Positions 1 through 8,812 of a stretch of DNA of 64,000 nt are shown in pieces. The position numbers and the translations under genes were made by a program. Positions within the stretch are counted from its first letter, which is position 1; every line of letters starts with the position of its first letter. The notes beneath the pieces were generated by a model. That model saw only the letters and a list, made by a program, of their open reading frames with translations. It made no database searches and was not told where the DNA came from. Origin of the DNA: Phymatolithon calcareum (lineage: Eukaryota; Rhodophyta; Florideophyceae; Hapalidiales); contig OZ345354.1 in assembly GCA_977006965.1 (NCBI GenBank), positions 1,860,001 to 1,924,000 on the forward strand, given 5' to 3'.

Positions 1-522
1 TGTCAAATCGCAAATTATTACATCAAACTTCTCTGTTCCTTCGTCGATGTAATCCACTGCATCGCCTATCAGAAGCTTGCAGCGTGGATCGTCAAACGCT
101 CCGTCTGAAATACAAGGCAAATACGTTTTGCAAGCTTCAACAACGTCTCCATCAATGTCCACAACGACGACCCGCTCAATAGATTTCCATCGAAGCGCCT
201 CCCTCGCTGAACCGCCATCCGCTCCGCCGAGAATAAGAACTGATTTGGCTGATTGATTAAGGACCAATGCGGCGTGAACTATGGGCTCATGATAGAACCT
301 TTCGTCACCTTCTGCGATTTGAATTTTGCCGTCCAGGAATAATGCGCGACCATATGCTCCTGTATCGGCAATAGTCATAGATTGGTACTTTGTCCGCTTT
401 GTCACCAGAAGCTCTTGAACGCCGTGCTGATATGCATCATTGGGCGTTAAATACTCCACAAACCAAATGTTCGGCTGCTCTCCTCCACCAGCAAACTTTT
501 GCATTTCCTTTGCTCCTCCCAT
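1..522 (-). CDS. Polyamine aminopropyltransferase (spermidine/thermospermine synthase-like), partial
   Basis: Transfers an aminopropyl group from decarboxylated S-adenosylmethionine to a polyamine acceptor. The reverse strand reads openly from an ATG at 522 to the window edge, giving 174 codons; the C-terminal half lies outside. The N-terminal part has the beta-strand domain typical of the family (TKYQSMTIADTGAYGRALFL, then the DGK and YHE motifs). The nucleotide-binding part follows with LILGGADGGSAREALRW, VVVVDIDGDVVEACK and FDVIICDLT; the D/E-rich strand ends fit the decarboxylated-SAM site. The frame stays open upstream to a stop near 650, but 522 is the first ATG. The sequence cannot separate spermidine synthase from thermospermine synthase. 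It is divergent from eL27, with about 435 bp between starts. Confidence 0.85.
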   Translation of the reverse strand, partial: MGGAKEMQKFAGGGEQPNIWFVEYLTPNDAYQHGVQELLVTKRTKYQSMTIADTGAYGRALFLDGKIQIAEGDERFYHEPIVHAALVLNQSAKSVLILGGADGGSAREALRWKSIERVVVVDIDGDVVEACKTYLPCISDGAFDDPRCKLLIGDAVDYIDEGTEKFDVIICDLT

Positions 523-957
523 TAACTGCCGATCAACTTGACTTGATTGCACAGATAGGAGATCGAGCGGTGCAACTCTGTGTGCGATGCAGGATCAAGG
601 ACTTTTATCTTTGATTCAAGTTGCTTTCTGTTCTGCCTGATGCTTTGAGATTACAATAGAAGATTAAACTCGAGTTTAATCTGGTCGAATCTGATTTTAT
701 TCCGGCGCTATCATATCATATGATCTACGATCCAAAATGCTCCAGCTTCACGTTTGGATCATAGCTTGTCATACATTGATTATGAAGCCTGTTGATCCTC
801 CACTGTAAGACCAGGTAATCTAGGGTTATACAATGTCGCCGTCGATCCGGCAATCGCTGCTTAGGACGAAATCATCCGCTTCCCCTGTTTGCGCAGTGAC
901 CTGGATTGTCACCATCGCCTCTTCCGGTTTTCCGGCTTACTCAAATCCTAGTCCAGG

Positions 958-1485
958 ATGGTCAAGTTGTAAGTAATCTGCGTTTCGATGGAGTGCGCGA
1001 TGCGGACCAGAAGCGTCTACAGCGGAAATCTGACGAAGGCTTGGTTTTCTTGCGATTGAGACAGCCTCAAGCCAGGCAAGATTGTTATCTTGCTCCATGG
1101 TCGATTCGCAGGAAGCAAGGCAGTGATCTTGCAAAACCAAGACCAGGGCACCAATAAGCATTCCTACGGACATTGCGTCGTTGCCGGCATTGATAAATAC
1201 CCGCGCAAGGTGACTAAGCGAATGGACGCAAAGAAGATTTCGAAGCGCTCGCAGATTTCGGTCTTCATCAAAGTCGTGAATTACAACCACCTTATGCCCA
1301 CGCGATACACTCTCGATGTCGAGGGTGTTAAGTCTGACGTTGACATGAGCGCATTTACCGTGCCCGGCGCAAGCGCAGAGAAGCCTGAAGCGCGCGTGGA
1401 GTCCCGAAAGGCCGTGGCAAAGGAATTCCAGAGCCGTTACAATGCAGGCAAGAACCGCTGGTTCTTCACTCCTCTGCGATTCTAA
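958..1485 (+). CDS. RPL27: Large-subunit ribosomal protein eL27
   Basis: Structural protein of the cytosolic 60S subunit. Exons are 958-968 and 1065-1485. Exon 1 is only 11 nt (ATG GTC AAG TT) followed by GTAAGT; the intron of 96 nt ends in GACAG, and a CTGAC branch-point-like motif lies near 1030. Joining restores the family N-terminus MVKFLKPGKIVILLHGRFAG. The body carries YGHCVVAGIDKYPRKVTK, KVVNYNHLMPTRYT and the ending NRWFFTPLRF, all close to the eukaryotic L27e pattern. The length of 143 aa is normal (about 136-146). An internal ATG in the exon-2 frame would drop the conserved KPGK start, so the spliced start is preferred. The gene is convergent with the uS5m gene. Confidence 0.93.
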
Positions 1486-1632
1486 AGCGAGCTTAGGGAA
1501 TAACGTTTAACGAAATCATGCTATGGCCTATTTTTCAATCTGAGTAAAAGATCGATTCAGTGCCTTTCACAAGTACGTGAAGTTACGCACGCATTGCATG
1601 AGCGAGGTTCGCATTGAGTAATTTACTACTGT

Positions 1633-2868
1633 TTAATGAGACTGATGCATAGATCTAGTTCTAAGTCCGCTTTCGGCTGTTCTCGCATTCGGTGCTGTGG
1701 TAAGAATTTGCAAACCCCTAGTCGCAGCGATGGTATCCGGCGTCTGCACCCGCGATAATGCGTTAAATAGAGCCTTGACGGCATTTGTCAATGATCGCGG
1801 TCCGTGCAGCTTTGCTCCAACATCCTTGATCCCGAACAACTGAAACACTGCCGCGAAGTTATTGTTGGCAGAAATCCCACACCCAGGTGGTGCAGGCCAG
1901 ATGCTCACTTGCGACTTGACATACTTGCCTTTCACTCGATGGTGAATCGTTCGGTCTTGTTTTCTGTCAATGTGCAACATATTTCGCTTTGCGTCACGGC
2001 AAGCACGCTCCACGGCATGAGCTACAGTTTCAGACTTTCCTTCTCCGTATCCCGCGCTTCCATTCCTATCGCCAATTACGACAAGCGCTCGCATGCTTAA
2101 CGTGGTACCTCCCTTGGTAACTTTGTGAACTCGACTCACCTCCAGTAATGCCGTGTCAAACCCGCGAAGAACAGACTGCAATTTAGACGCTGACTCCATT
2201 TCCGCTTTGCGACGCATAAGCTCATGTTGAGAAACTTCCTCAACTGCCCTTGTGCGAATTTCATCCGATTTGGTGCTATCAGCTGAACCTTGGTTATCAG
2301 CCTGCTCCTTGCCCATTAACGCTCTTCTCTTTTCTTCCCGTCTGTCCAGCCGACAGAAGGGTTTACCAGAACCATCAACCCACGCCTCACGTGGGGGAAC
2401 AACGTCAAGAGCAAACATTGTATATTCGAACGAATCGCGCAAAAACTCAGCCCGTAGAAGACCTTTATAGTCCAACGCTTCGAAAGAAATTGGAACTTGA
2501 TTGCTGTTGATGCGATCCCCGAGCTCGTCAACGGTACATACTCCTCCGGACTTTTCCAGTGCCTCTCCGATGAGATTTCTGGCCTCCTTAATTTCTTCTT
2601 CTAGACGCACTTGTGTCTCAGGAAGTAGCGTCCCTTGTCGTGCAGTTTCTGGAATAGCCTCATTTGCTCGCTGCATCATCAAAGCTAACTTCGCCAGACT
2701 GCGACCGACTCGAAGCGCTTCTTGCTGTGTTTCGGACACATTCTCGTTCTTCGATTCCCCGGAGCATAAGGTGCGATTCTGATGTGTGATTCGAGAATAT
2801 GGGGTAACATTTCGCAAGCTTCTCCATGCGCTTCCATATTTGTGAGCCGCTCGCAACTGCCTGATCAT
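1633..2868 (-). CDS. MRPS5: Mitochondrial small-subunit ribosomal protein uS5m
   Basis: A 411-aa uS5-family protein. The conserved double-stranded-RNA-binding-type S5 N domain and the C domain lie at roughly residues 235-400: VTKGGTTLSMRALVVIGDRN, then GYGEGKSETVAHAVERACRD, then the glycine-rich APPGCGI segment and VQTPDTIAATRGL near the end. The first 200 or more residues are extra to bacterial S5, as in mitochondrial S5. The N-terminus (RQLRAAHKYGSAWRSLRNVT) is basic and free of acidic residues, as expected of a mitochondrial presequence. Start is the ATG at 2868. There is no sign of an intron. It is convergent with eL27 and divergent from the MON1-like gene. Confidence 0.9.
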   Translation of the reverse strand: MIRQLRAAHKYGSAWRSLRNVTPYSRITHQNRTLCSGESKNENVSETQQEALRVGRSLAKLALMMQRANEAIPETARQGTLLPETQVRLEEEIKEARNLIGEALEKSGGVCTVDELGDRINSNQVPISFEALDYKGLLRAEFLRDSFEYTMFALDVVPPREAWVDGSGKPFCRLDRREEKRRALMGKEQADNQGSADSTKSDEIRTRAVEEVSQHELMRRKAEMESASKLQSVLRGFDTALLEVSRVHKVTKGGTTLSMRALVVIGDRNGSAGYGEGKSETVAHAVERACRDAKRNMLHIDRKQDRTIHHRVKGKYVKSQVSIWPAPPGCGISANNNFAAVFQLFGIKDVGAKLHGPRSLTNAVKALFNALSRVQTPDTIAATRGLQILTTAPNARTAESGLRTRSMHQSH

Positions 2869-3331
2869 GGTAGGCAGCTTTCAATACGCTCTGCAGATAG
2901 ACACTCTAATCGGGTTACTGGAAGCGATGTCCAAGAGTGCAGCTATTGATCGTTTTCAATACGGATGTCAAGGTGTGTATACTGTATATGATTCTCCAGT
3001 TAATCAAACTGTATATCTATTAATTTTGTACAGTATACAGTCGCAATAATACATTATTATTGCAGTGCACTGCCGTGCATGCTGTGTATATCTTGCACGA
3101 GAGCCGAATTTGGATACACAGAATACACATTGTCATACATGTACGTGTATTGCTCCTGGTCACAAGGACGGGTCCTTGGACCCATGAGGTAGCATTGGTA
3201 CTTTGGCGACGAAGATATGTCGCCAGCGCATCTGTGGCAAGGCGAAAGTGTTTCTTACCGTTTTGGGACACAGCTGTGTCTAAATTAATGGCGCTTACGA
3301 GGTCTGAACAGCACTCAATCATCAGCTGCTA
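2869..3331. other. Intergenic region between divergent uS5m and MON1-like genes
   Basis: No gene is visible. AT-rich with short palindromic stretches (for example around 3120-3180, GACGGGTCC). It probably holds both promoters; I see no convincing TATA element. Confidence 0.4.
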
Positions 3332-4885
3332 ATGCATGCAAGAATAAGAAGTGGATCAGTCCGACATCCTGATGACCAACAGTTCTGGTGCAGAATGAAC
3401 TCCCGTGACCCCGCCATGGACAGCCCAGGAATGTCTTGTTCGGAAAGTCTTCCATTTAATTCTGCCATCGACGTTATTGTTGCTACGGCAGCTGGTAAAC
3501 CTCTCCTCCACTTCGGCCATCACGGCAAGGAGTCTAATAGAAGAGATGGCAGTACTACAAGATCCTTGGAGGAGTTGGTAAGTCTCAGCGCTGCATGCGT
3601 GGCTTTCCGTCATGCGACCAAAAGTCGTATTCGCTCGATTGCGGGACCGTGCGGATTGATTTTTTCAACCAATTTTGGCGCGCTCCATGTGGCGGTAGCA
3701 GCCTCAGATCGTTCACTGCCTCTCGATTACCTTGTATCGTTGGCAACAGTCACCGTGACTAGCATTTTCTTCTTGCTGTCTTCTGGGTTTATTACCGCGT
3801 TGGAGTCCCGGCCCACCCTTGATTTAGGCTCTAAGGCATTGTCAATACAGAATTTTACTGCCCAATTTCTGAAAAGAGCTATTCTATTTCCTCTGCCGTG
3901 CGCATTTGAGGCTTCCGTCTCCCTTCCCTGTGCTATGACGTTTTCCATTCAAAAGCGCTTAGGGTCAATATTGACATCCACCTTGCGCACTCACCCGTCT
4001 GTTACTCATGCGCTTATCCTATCCGCATCGCCACCTTTCCCTCATCGCATTATTTCGTGTGTTTCTCCAGTGTACAACCCGCTTTCTCCAATGGACCAAA
4101 TATTGATTTGCAGCCTCTTGCCGCACAATATTCGACAAAAGCTTGATCTTCCTCAAAGAATATTTCTGCAGGCATTCTCTTTTAACAAGGCGTCTGTTCT
4201 AATTGCACGCTCGGTGGAACTAAGGCTTGCGTCTGCGGATTTCGAGGAATTCAAATCAGCCGTTGGCGGAGAGGATTGGCGGCCAGATTGGAGTGAAAGT
4301 GGAGCCGATGCTGTTTGGATTGTTGGTATCTGTGCTGTATCCGCTGAATCAAATCGAATGTCGCAAAAAAGTGGCGAGGCATTTCTAAATGACGTTGAGA
4401 AGAGACTGGATCGCAGCACGGCTGCGAAAGACTTAATGGTGAACATGGAACGGCCATGGAGAGTTTCAGACACGTTTGCTGGTAATCCAATTTTGTCGAA
4501 CTGTGTGCTCGGCATCATTATGCGCGGCTCTCGTCGAATGGTGGCCACTGTTGGTGCTCTGAAGTACAAGTGGGGAATTGAAGTTCTGCGTGTAGTAAAG
4601 CAATGCCGCTCCGTCTGCGATGGGAGATCTCTAACTGCGAATGAGCGTAGCAGACTTCTTGTCTGCGTTTTCTGCAAAGATGCAAACATATGGCTTGTGG
4701 CGGCATCGGACAAGTACGTTTTCGTGAGCGGTATGGTTTCAGAAGCTCGAGCCGTTGAGATATGTAAGAAGTATGTGTTTCCATGGTTGTCGGTCAATGC
4801 GTCGTCACTGTTTTCACAGCACAGTTACATTGGTCTGCCGCCGAAAACTCCCTTGGCGGCTTTCCTTGCTCCATTCGAATCATAA
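3332..4885 (+). CDS. MON1-like vesicle-fusion protein (longin domains)
   Basis: A 517-aa intronless ORF. The region around residues 45-150 resembles the first longin domain of MON1, the partner of CCZ1 in the Rab7 exchange factor of endosome and vacuole fusion: VIVATAAGKPLLHFG, then a helix with SLSAACVAF, then IRSIAGPCGLIF and LHVAVAASDRSLP. The rest has the alternating hydrophobic strands expected of further longin modules (MVATVGALKYK; LVCVFCKDANIWLVAA near the C-terminus), but conservation is low. The start is uncertain because in-frame ATGs lie downstream (MNSRD, MDSPG). The call rests on the N-terminal pattern and overall length (MON1 is usually 500-650 aa). Other longin-containing proteins (HPS1-type) are alternatives. 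Confidence 0.6.
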   Translation: MHARIRSGSVRHPDDQQFWCRMNSRDPAMDSPGMSCSESLPFNSAIDVIVATAAGKPLLHFGHHGKESNRRDGSTTRSLEELVSLSAACVAFRHATKSRIRSIAGPCGLIFSTNFGALHVAVAASDRSLPLDYLVSLATVTVTSIFFLLSSGFITALESRPTLDLGSKALSIQNFTAQFLKRAILFPLPCAFEASVSLPCAMTFSIQKRLGSILTSTLRTHPSVTHALILSASPPFPHRIISCVSPVYNPLSPMDQILICSLLPHNIRQKLDLPQRIFLQAFSFNKASVLIARSVELRLASADFEEFKSAVGGEDWRPDWSESGADAVWIVGICAVSAESNRMSQKSGEAFLNDVEKRLDRSTAAKDLMVNMERPWRVSDTFAGNPILSNCVLGIIMRGSRRMVATVGALKYKWGIEVLRVVKQCRSVCDGRSLTANERSRLLVCVFCKDANIWLVAASDKYVFVSGMVSEARAVEICKKYVFPWLSVNASSLFSQHSYIGLPPKTPLAAFLAPFES

Positions 4886-4957
4886 ATAAATAATGAGCTT
4901 TGTCACCACTACACTGATATAAATGCATTTACGCCCAGAGTCCCCGGCAAGTAAAGA

Positions 4958-5050
4958 AATTAAGTTATATACCTTGGCCAGCGACGATGGTTTGAGTTGT
5001 GGAACCCACAACGCAAACCACCGTCGCTGGCCAAGGTGTGTAACTTAATT
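4958..5050. repeat. 93-nt near-perfect hairpin (foldback)
   Basis: Arms of 45 nt pair with four mismatches (two of them G:U-compatible in RNA) around a 3-nt loop centred at 5004. The outer ends are AATTAAGTTA and TAACTTAATT. No target-site duplication is obvious. It could be a tiny foldback element or a small-RNA precursor. The rest of 4886-5239 shows no gene. Confidence 0.8.
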
Positions 5051-5239
5051 TTAGCATTCAACGATGAAGATTTATCACGCTACGATAGTATACGAAGGCT
5101 ATGTGCCGTTAACATAAAAAGGAGTTACTCACTTTGTGCAACAATCTCGCGCTCACTCAGGATGTGCAAAGCATGGCCGATTGGGGCTGTGCTTGACCCC
5201 ACGACCAAGCACCGCCCCCGCCAATCGCAGCCAACAACC

Positions 5240-5602
5240 TTAAGATCTTATGAAAACCCCCGGTGATGGATCTTTCAGGGCATCCAGTAGCCCGAGGACA
5301 TGGGGTCTCCTTGCGACGCGTCGGTCTCTATCATGGTTGCGTTGAAATGTCCTCGCACATTGTTTGCGCCTGTATCTTTTCAGCTGCATACGGCACTCTC
5401 GCCGAAAAGCTCTTAATTCGACTCGAAACAAGGTAATGATGACGTCGATATCACGTTGCAGGAAAGCCATGTGGTAATCGATCCACTTCTCGAGGCACTT
5501 GAGCGCTTCTAACATTGATTGCAAATACTCCATTGTGATGGTGATGTAAAGTTGCTCTCTTCTGCGTTCTGGTCCTTTCCGCACAACGCATTTTATAGGC
5601 AT
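5240..5602 (-). CDS. Doubtful small basic ORF
   Basis: A 120-aa frame from the ATG at 5602. The open frame continues upstream to about 5761 without another ATG. It is rich in Arg and Lys with an amphipathic helical stretch (EYLQSMLEALKCLEKWIDYH). I recognise no domain. It may be a chance ORF or the last exon of an unseen gene. Confidence 0.2.
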   Translation of the reverse strand: MPIKCVVRKGPERRREQLYITITMEYLQSMLEALKCLEKWIDYHMAFLQRDIDVIITLFRVELRAFRRECRMQLKRYRRKQCARTFQRNHDRDRRVARRPHVLGLLDALKDPSPGVFIRS

Positions 5603-5761
5603 CTCAAGCGGCCTACTATTTCGGGTTGAGTGCGAATCATCTACAGAAGAGTAATTGCGCTTATTCTGTTCTTGATTACTCGCGTTGATTGGTTCGATAC
5701 TAGGAACTGGCTGGACGGGGAAATTTGATAACTGAGGAACACGAAATGAGTAATTTGGCAA

Positions 5762-6300
5762 AAAGAAACCACCATGCCCTATTTGAAGCGAACCTTTAGT
5801 CTTGTTCTGATGAGTAAGTTCGCGAGAACTATATAATGATGAAGATACCGAATAGCTTTCAAGCCCCCCTCTCTGTTTTTAATCGAAATTTTCTGCTGTT
5901 CTTGCTATTCTATGACAGAACACGGAAGAAGGTATTGGTCAGTGGTCGCGAGGCTGTTTTGTCGCCCGTCATGGATTACCGAGAATGAATGCCAGTGCGG
6001 GCATATCAAACACAATAGCTTGAATGTCGAATGTCAAGGTATTGTGTCTGATTACCCGATATTGCAATTTCATTTCCCACTTTGCGCAATACGAGGTCCA
6101 GGCACTGTGCTATGGCATCGTGTATCCGCATGAGAGGAAAATGCGTTAAGAGCTTTTAAAGGTATGATTCTAGGGTAATCATACACAGCCCTCCCTTTCT
6201 CTTTCGCCGAGTGGGCTGTTCGTGACAGAGCGGCCGTCGGCACTCATCCGTCGACTCCACATCCGCAATTGCCCACGCTTTGTACACGGAGATCGACACC
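5762..6300. other. Intergenic region with small inverted repeat
   Basis: No convincing gene. A 14-bp inverted repeat with one mismatch (ACACAATAGCTTGA at 6010-6023 against 6034-6047) sits in the middle. The 3' part probably includes the promoter and leader of the SRP54-M-like gene. Confidence 0.4.
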
Positions 6301-7026
6301 ATGCACAGATCACCACATGCGCTGCGGGGAATGAGTCGCGCATTGTCGTTGACAAAACAGCTGAACAATCCGGTGGCGCGGAGTTTTCCCCTCGTTCCAC
6401 CATCCTCCTTGACTGGACCATCTTTTCCGCAAACCGCTACTCGGTTCATCCACTCATCGAGCCCGAGCAGAGGGGTCACAGATTCTCTGCGGAATGCATA
6501 CGCCTCCGCATTCTCCGGTGCAGAGAAGAAACGGGAGACCAAGATGTTCGAAGCACAGATGTTGATTTTGACGGACAGAGAGCGTGCTATGGACGGCGAT
6601 GTATACATTGAAATGCTCGGAAAACTAAGGGATGCGAGCGGCATGGGCGGTATGAAGGAGAACTTGCCTTGGGTACAGAGCAATCCAGCTCTTCAAGAAT
6701 TCAAAGATTCCGAACTAATACTTTGCTCTATGACCCCTGCCGAACGACGCAATGTCCGTTTGGTGAAAATTGCCGCCAGGAAACGCATTGCGTCCAGCTC
6801 CAATCTACCTTTCAAAAAGGTCGAGGCGACGGTAGATCAGCTTGGGAGCGTGATCGAAATTCAAAAGTGGATATGGAAGCGCATGGACTCTGGTCTTCCT
6901 CTTCCGCGAGACCAACAAGAAATGCAGAACATGTTGTCAACTCCTGGTTCAGGTATGCGTCAGAAACGTTCGAGGGCCCAACGTTTCCCAAGCCCTGGTA
7001 TAGGAAAGAAGCTCAGAAGAAGATGA
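6301..7026 (+). CDS. Organellar SRP54 M-domain-like protein
   Basis: A 241-aa protein with no GTPase domain. Residues about 135-215 resemble the signal-sequence/RNA-binding M domain of SRP54/Ffh: LCSMTPAERRNVRLVKIAAR followed by KRIASSSN and a helix with VIEIQKWIWKRM; compare the family pattern SMTPxERxNPxL...RxRIAxGSG. The tail is strongly basic (ends GKKLRRR). The N-terminus is rich in Arg, Ser and Leu with few acidic residues, which suggests mitochondrial import. Start is the ATG at 6301; the frame extends a little upstream without another ATG. In another frame a peptide reading PTFPKPWYRKEAQKKM overlaps the C-terminus (to 7052), so the true 3' end could differ by an unseen intron. Confidence 0.6.
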   Translation: MHRSPHALRGMSRALSLTKQLNNPVARSFPLVPPSSLTGPSFPQTATRFIHSSSPSRGVTDSLRNAYASAFSGAEKKRETKMFEAQMLILTDRERAMDGDVYIEMLGKLRDASGMGGMKENLPWVQSNPALQEFKDSELILCSMTPAERRNVRLVKIAARKRIASSSNLPFKKVEATVDQLGSVIEIQKWIWKRMDSGLPLPRDQQEMQNMLSTPGSGMRQKRSRAQRFPSPGIGKKLRRR

Positions 7027-7212
7027 GGGTTCTCAATTTTCGAACACCATAGCCTATTGTTGATTACGAGAACTTCTCAAAGCTTTACAATTGCTCCCGT
7101 GACGCCTTCTGCGCATGTTAGTTTTTTTAGCTTCTTACACTGATCAAGGTTCTGTCCATGTACTAATATCTCTAGCAGAACTGCGGATCCAGACACGCCT
7201 TCAAGAGTCAGC

Positions 7213-8694
7213 TTAAACTTTGTTCATGAAGACCTTCTCTAATTGAACAGCAAGCTCGGTAACGTAGTGCGACTTCCCGTTATATTTCTTGCAGTTTTCG
7301 ACCATCCTCTTGAGATCCGCAATAAAGATTTCTTTCGTCACATAAAACCACTTTGACTCCAACTTTTTCTTGATACTTCCCAAATCAATTGGATTCTTAA
7401 TGACATCGTAATAATCAATGGCTCCAGTTTCCTTGGGATCGACAGGCTCCAGAAACGGCCACGCGCATTGATGATCCATAAGTTCCTGCAGCACACTAGT
7501 TAAATGATCATGAAGAATCTCTTGCGCAGTTTTATCGCGATCAGAAAACCCAATCGCTCGCGCAATAATCGCACCGTTCTTTTCTTTCTTCCAGCCCACT
7601 TCCTTAAGCCCTGGAATTTCCTCAATTTTCAAACCCTGCTTTTCGTTCACATCGATTCCCGGAAACACAATATGTGAATTGGAAATTTCCTTCAGTTTCT
7701 CCACTAACGCCATTTTCTGTGCTTTCAGCATCATCGGTATGTTCATGCAGTCCACCTTATTATGCAGCAAGCATTCCATCAAAGTAACCCCGTCGTAATC
7801 CTTAATGTAGCCCTGCCATTTCTCAAAAGGCAACGTAATCTTCTTGCTGAACCCCTGCTTCTTGAAGTAGGGAACGGCGTTGTTATCAGCACATGTGAGA
7901 AGAAACTCCAACCCGATTTCTTTCGCACGCTCCTTCGTGCGAGCCATGAGCCTTGTACCATACCCTCTGACCTGCTCCGTCTGTGAAATTGCGAGGAACG
8001 CAATTTCACCCAACTTTTGATCGTAAAACGGCCGATAGCAACAGCCGCCCATGACGATATAATCGCCCTTTGGGTTTTTCTTCATCAACGCAAGACTCTC
8101 ATGCTTGCGGTCAAAGACAAGGCGCGAAACGTACGCGCGTGGCATGTTTGGCAATTGCTTCACAAATACATTTTTCAACCCCAGTAGCATCAGAAGGCTC
8201 TCGCGCTTCCCGTCGTTGCGCACGACCTCAAATTTGACGTTTTTGTTGCGCTCCTCTTGAGTCATGCGCACCCAGCGCTGGATGTACGGGTGCTGCGAAT
8301 CCCAACCGAGGATCTCCTCCGTGGGATGCACGCGGGCGCCGGGAGGCGCAGGTCGGGGTTTCTTGCATTTTGGAACTGGGACAATTGGCGGAATGTTATA
8401 CACACCGTTTCCGTTCACGTCGATCTCATGCACAGCAGTCGACTTGGTCGGCACACAGTCTTGCGGAGGTGGCGGCGGTGCGGCGGAGGGTTTCGTGGAC
8501 GTGGCGCCTGCCGAAGACGGTGTTGGTAAGGGTGGTGGCGACGCGCTCGGCGGTTCCTTGCGCTTTTGTGGTGTTTGTCGCGTGCCGCCGCTTTTTGGGT
8601 TCTTCTTCTTCGAAGAGCTACCCTCCATTGCGACTGAGGTCGGAGAAAACAAATGAATCGTCAAGTTCAGTTTGTTTGTTCCACTCCCAGCCAT
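7213..8694 (-). CDS. GCN5: Histone acetyltransferase GCN5
   Basis: Catalytic subunit of SAGA-type complexes; acetylates histone H3 lysines in the nucleus. The 493-aa intronless ORF has a disordered Pro/Ser/Lys-rich N-terminus (residues 20-130), a GNAT HAT domain (about 150-320) and a C-terminal bromodomain (about 395-490). In the HAT domain I see GEIAFLAIS (catalytic Glu region), the acetyl-CoA loop EQVRGYGTRLM and YFKKQGFSK, then the GCN5-type YIKDYDGVTLMEC. The bromodomain shows WPFLEPVDPKE, YYDVIKNPIDLGSIKKKL and NCKKYN. It lacks the long N-terminal PCAF-type domain, as in yeast and plants. An internal Met about 22 residues in is a possible alternative start. Confidence 0.95.
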   Translation of the reverse strand: MAGSGTNKLNLTIHLFSPTSVAMEGSSSKKKNPKSGGTRQTPQKRKEPPSASPPPLPTPSSAGATSTKPSAAPPPPPQDCVPTKSTAVHEIDVNGNGVYNIPPIVPVPKCKKPRPAPPGARVHPTEEILGWDSQHPYIQRWVRMTQEERNKNVKFEVVRNDGKRESLLMLLGLKNVFVKQLPNMPRAYVSRLVFDRKHESLALMKKNPKGDYIVMGGCCYRPFYDQKLGEIAFLAISQTEQVRGYGTRLMARTKERAKEIGLEFLLTCADNNAVPYFKKQGFSKKITLPFEKWQGYIKDYDGVTLMECLLHNKVDCMNIPMMLKAQKMALVEKLKEISNSHIVFPGIDVNEKQGLKIEEIPGLKEVGWKKEKNGAIIARAIGFSDRDKTAQEILHDHLTSVLQELMDHQCAWPFLEPVDPKETGAIDYYDVIKNPIDLGSIKKKLESKWFYVTKEIFIADLKRMVENCKKYNGKSHYVTELAVQLEKVFMNKV

Positions 8695-8812
8695 GCATCA
8701 TGCATGCATGGGCCGCAGGTTGGCTGGCAATGGGCACTTGTTTGATACTGCACGCGTGAATTTGTATGATCATCAAAAGTCATTTATAAAACGTGAGAAA
8801 TTTTAGTAAAAT

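Noticed and set aside
4153-4797. 214-codon minus-strand frame
   Set aside because: It lies entirely inside the MON1-like gene on the other strand; no recognisable protein.
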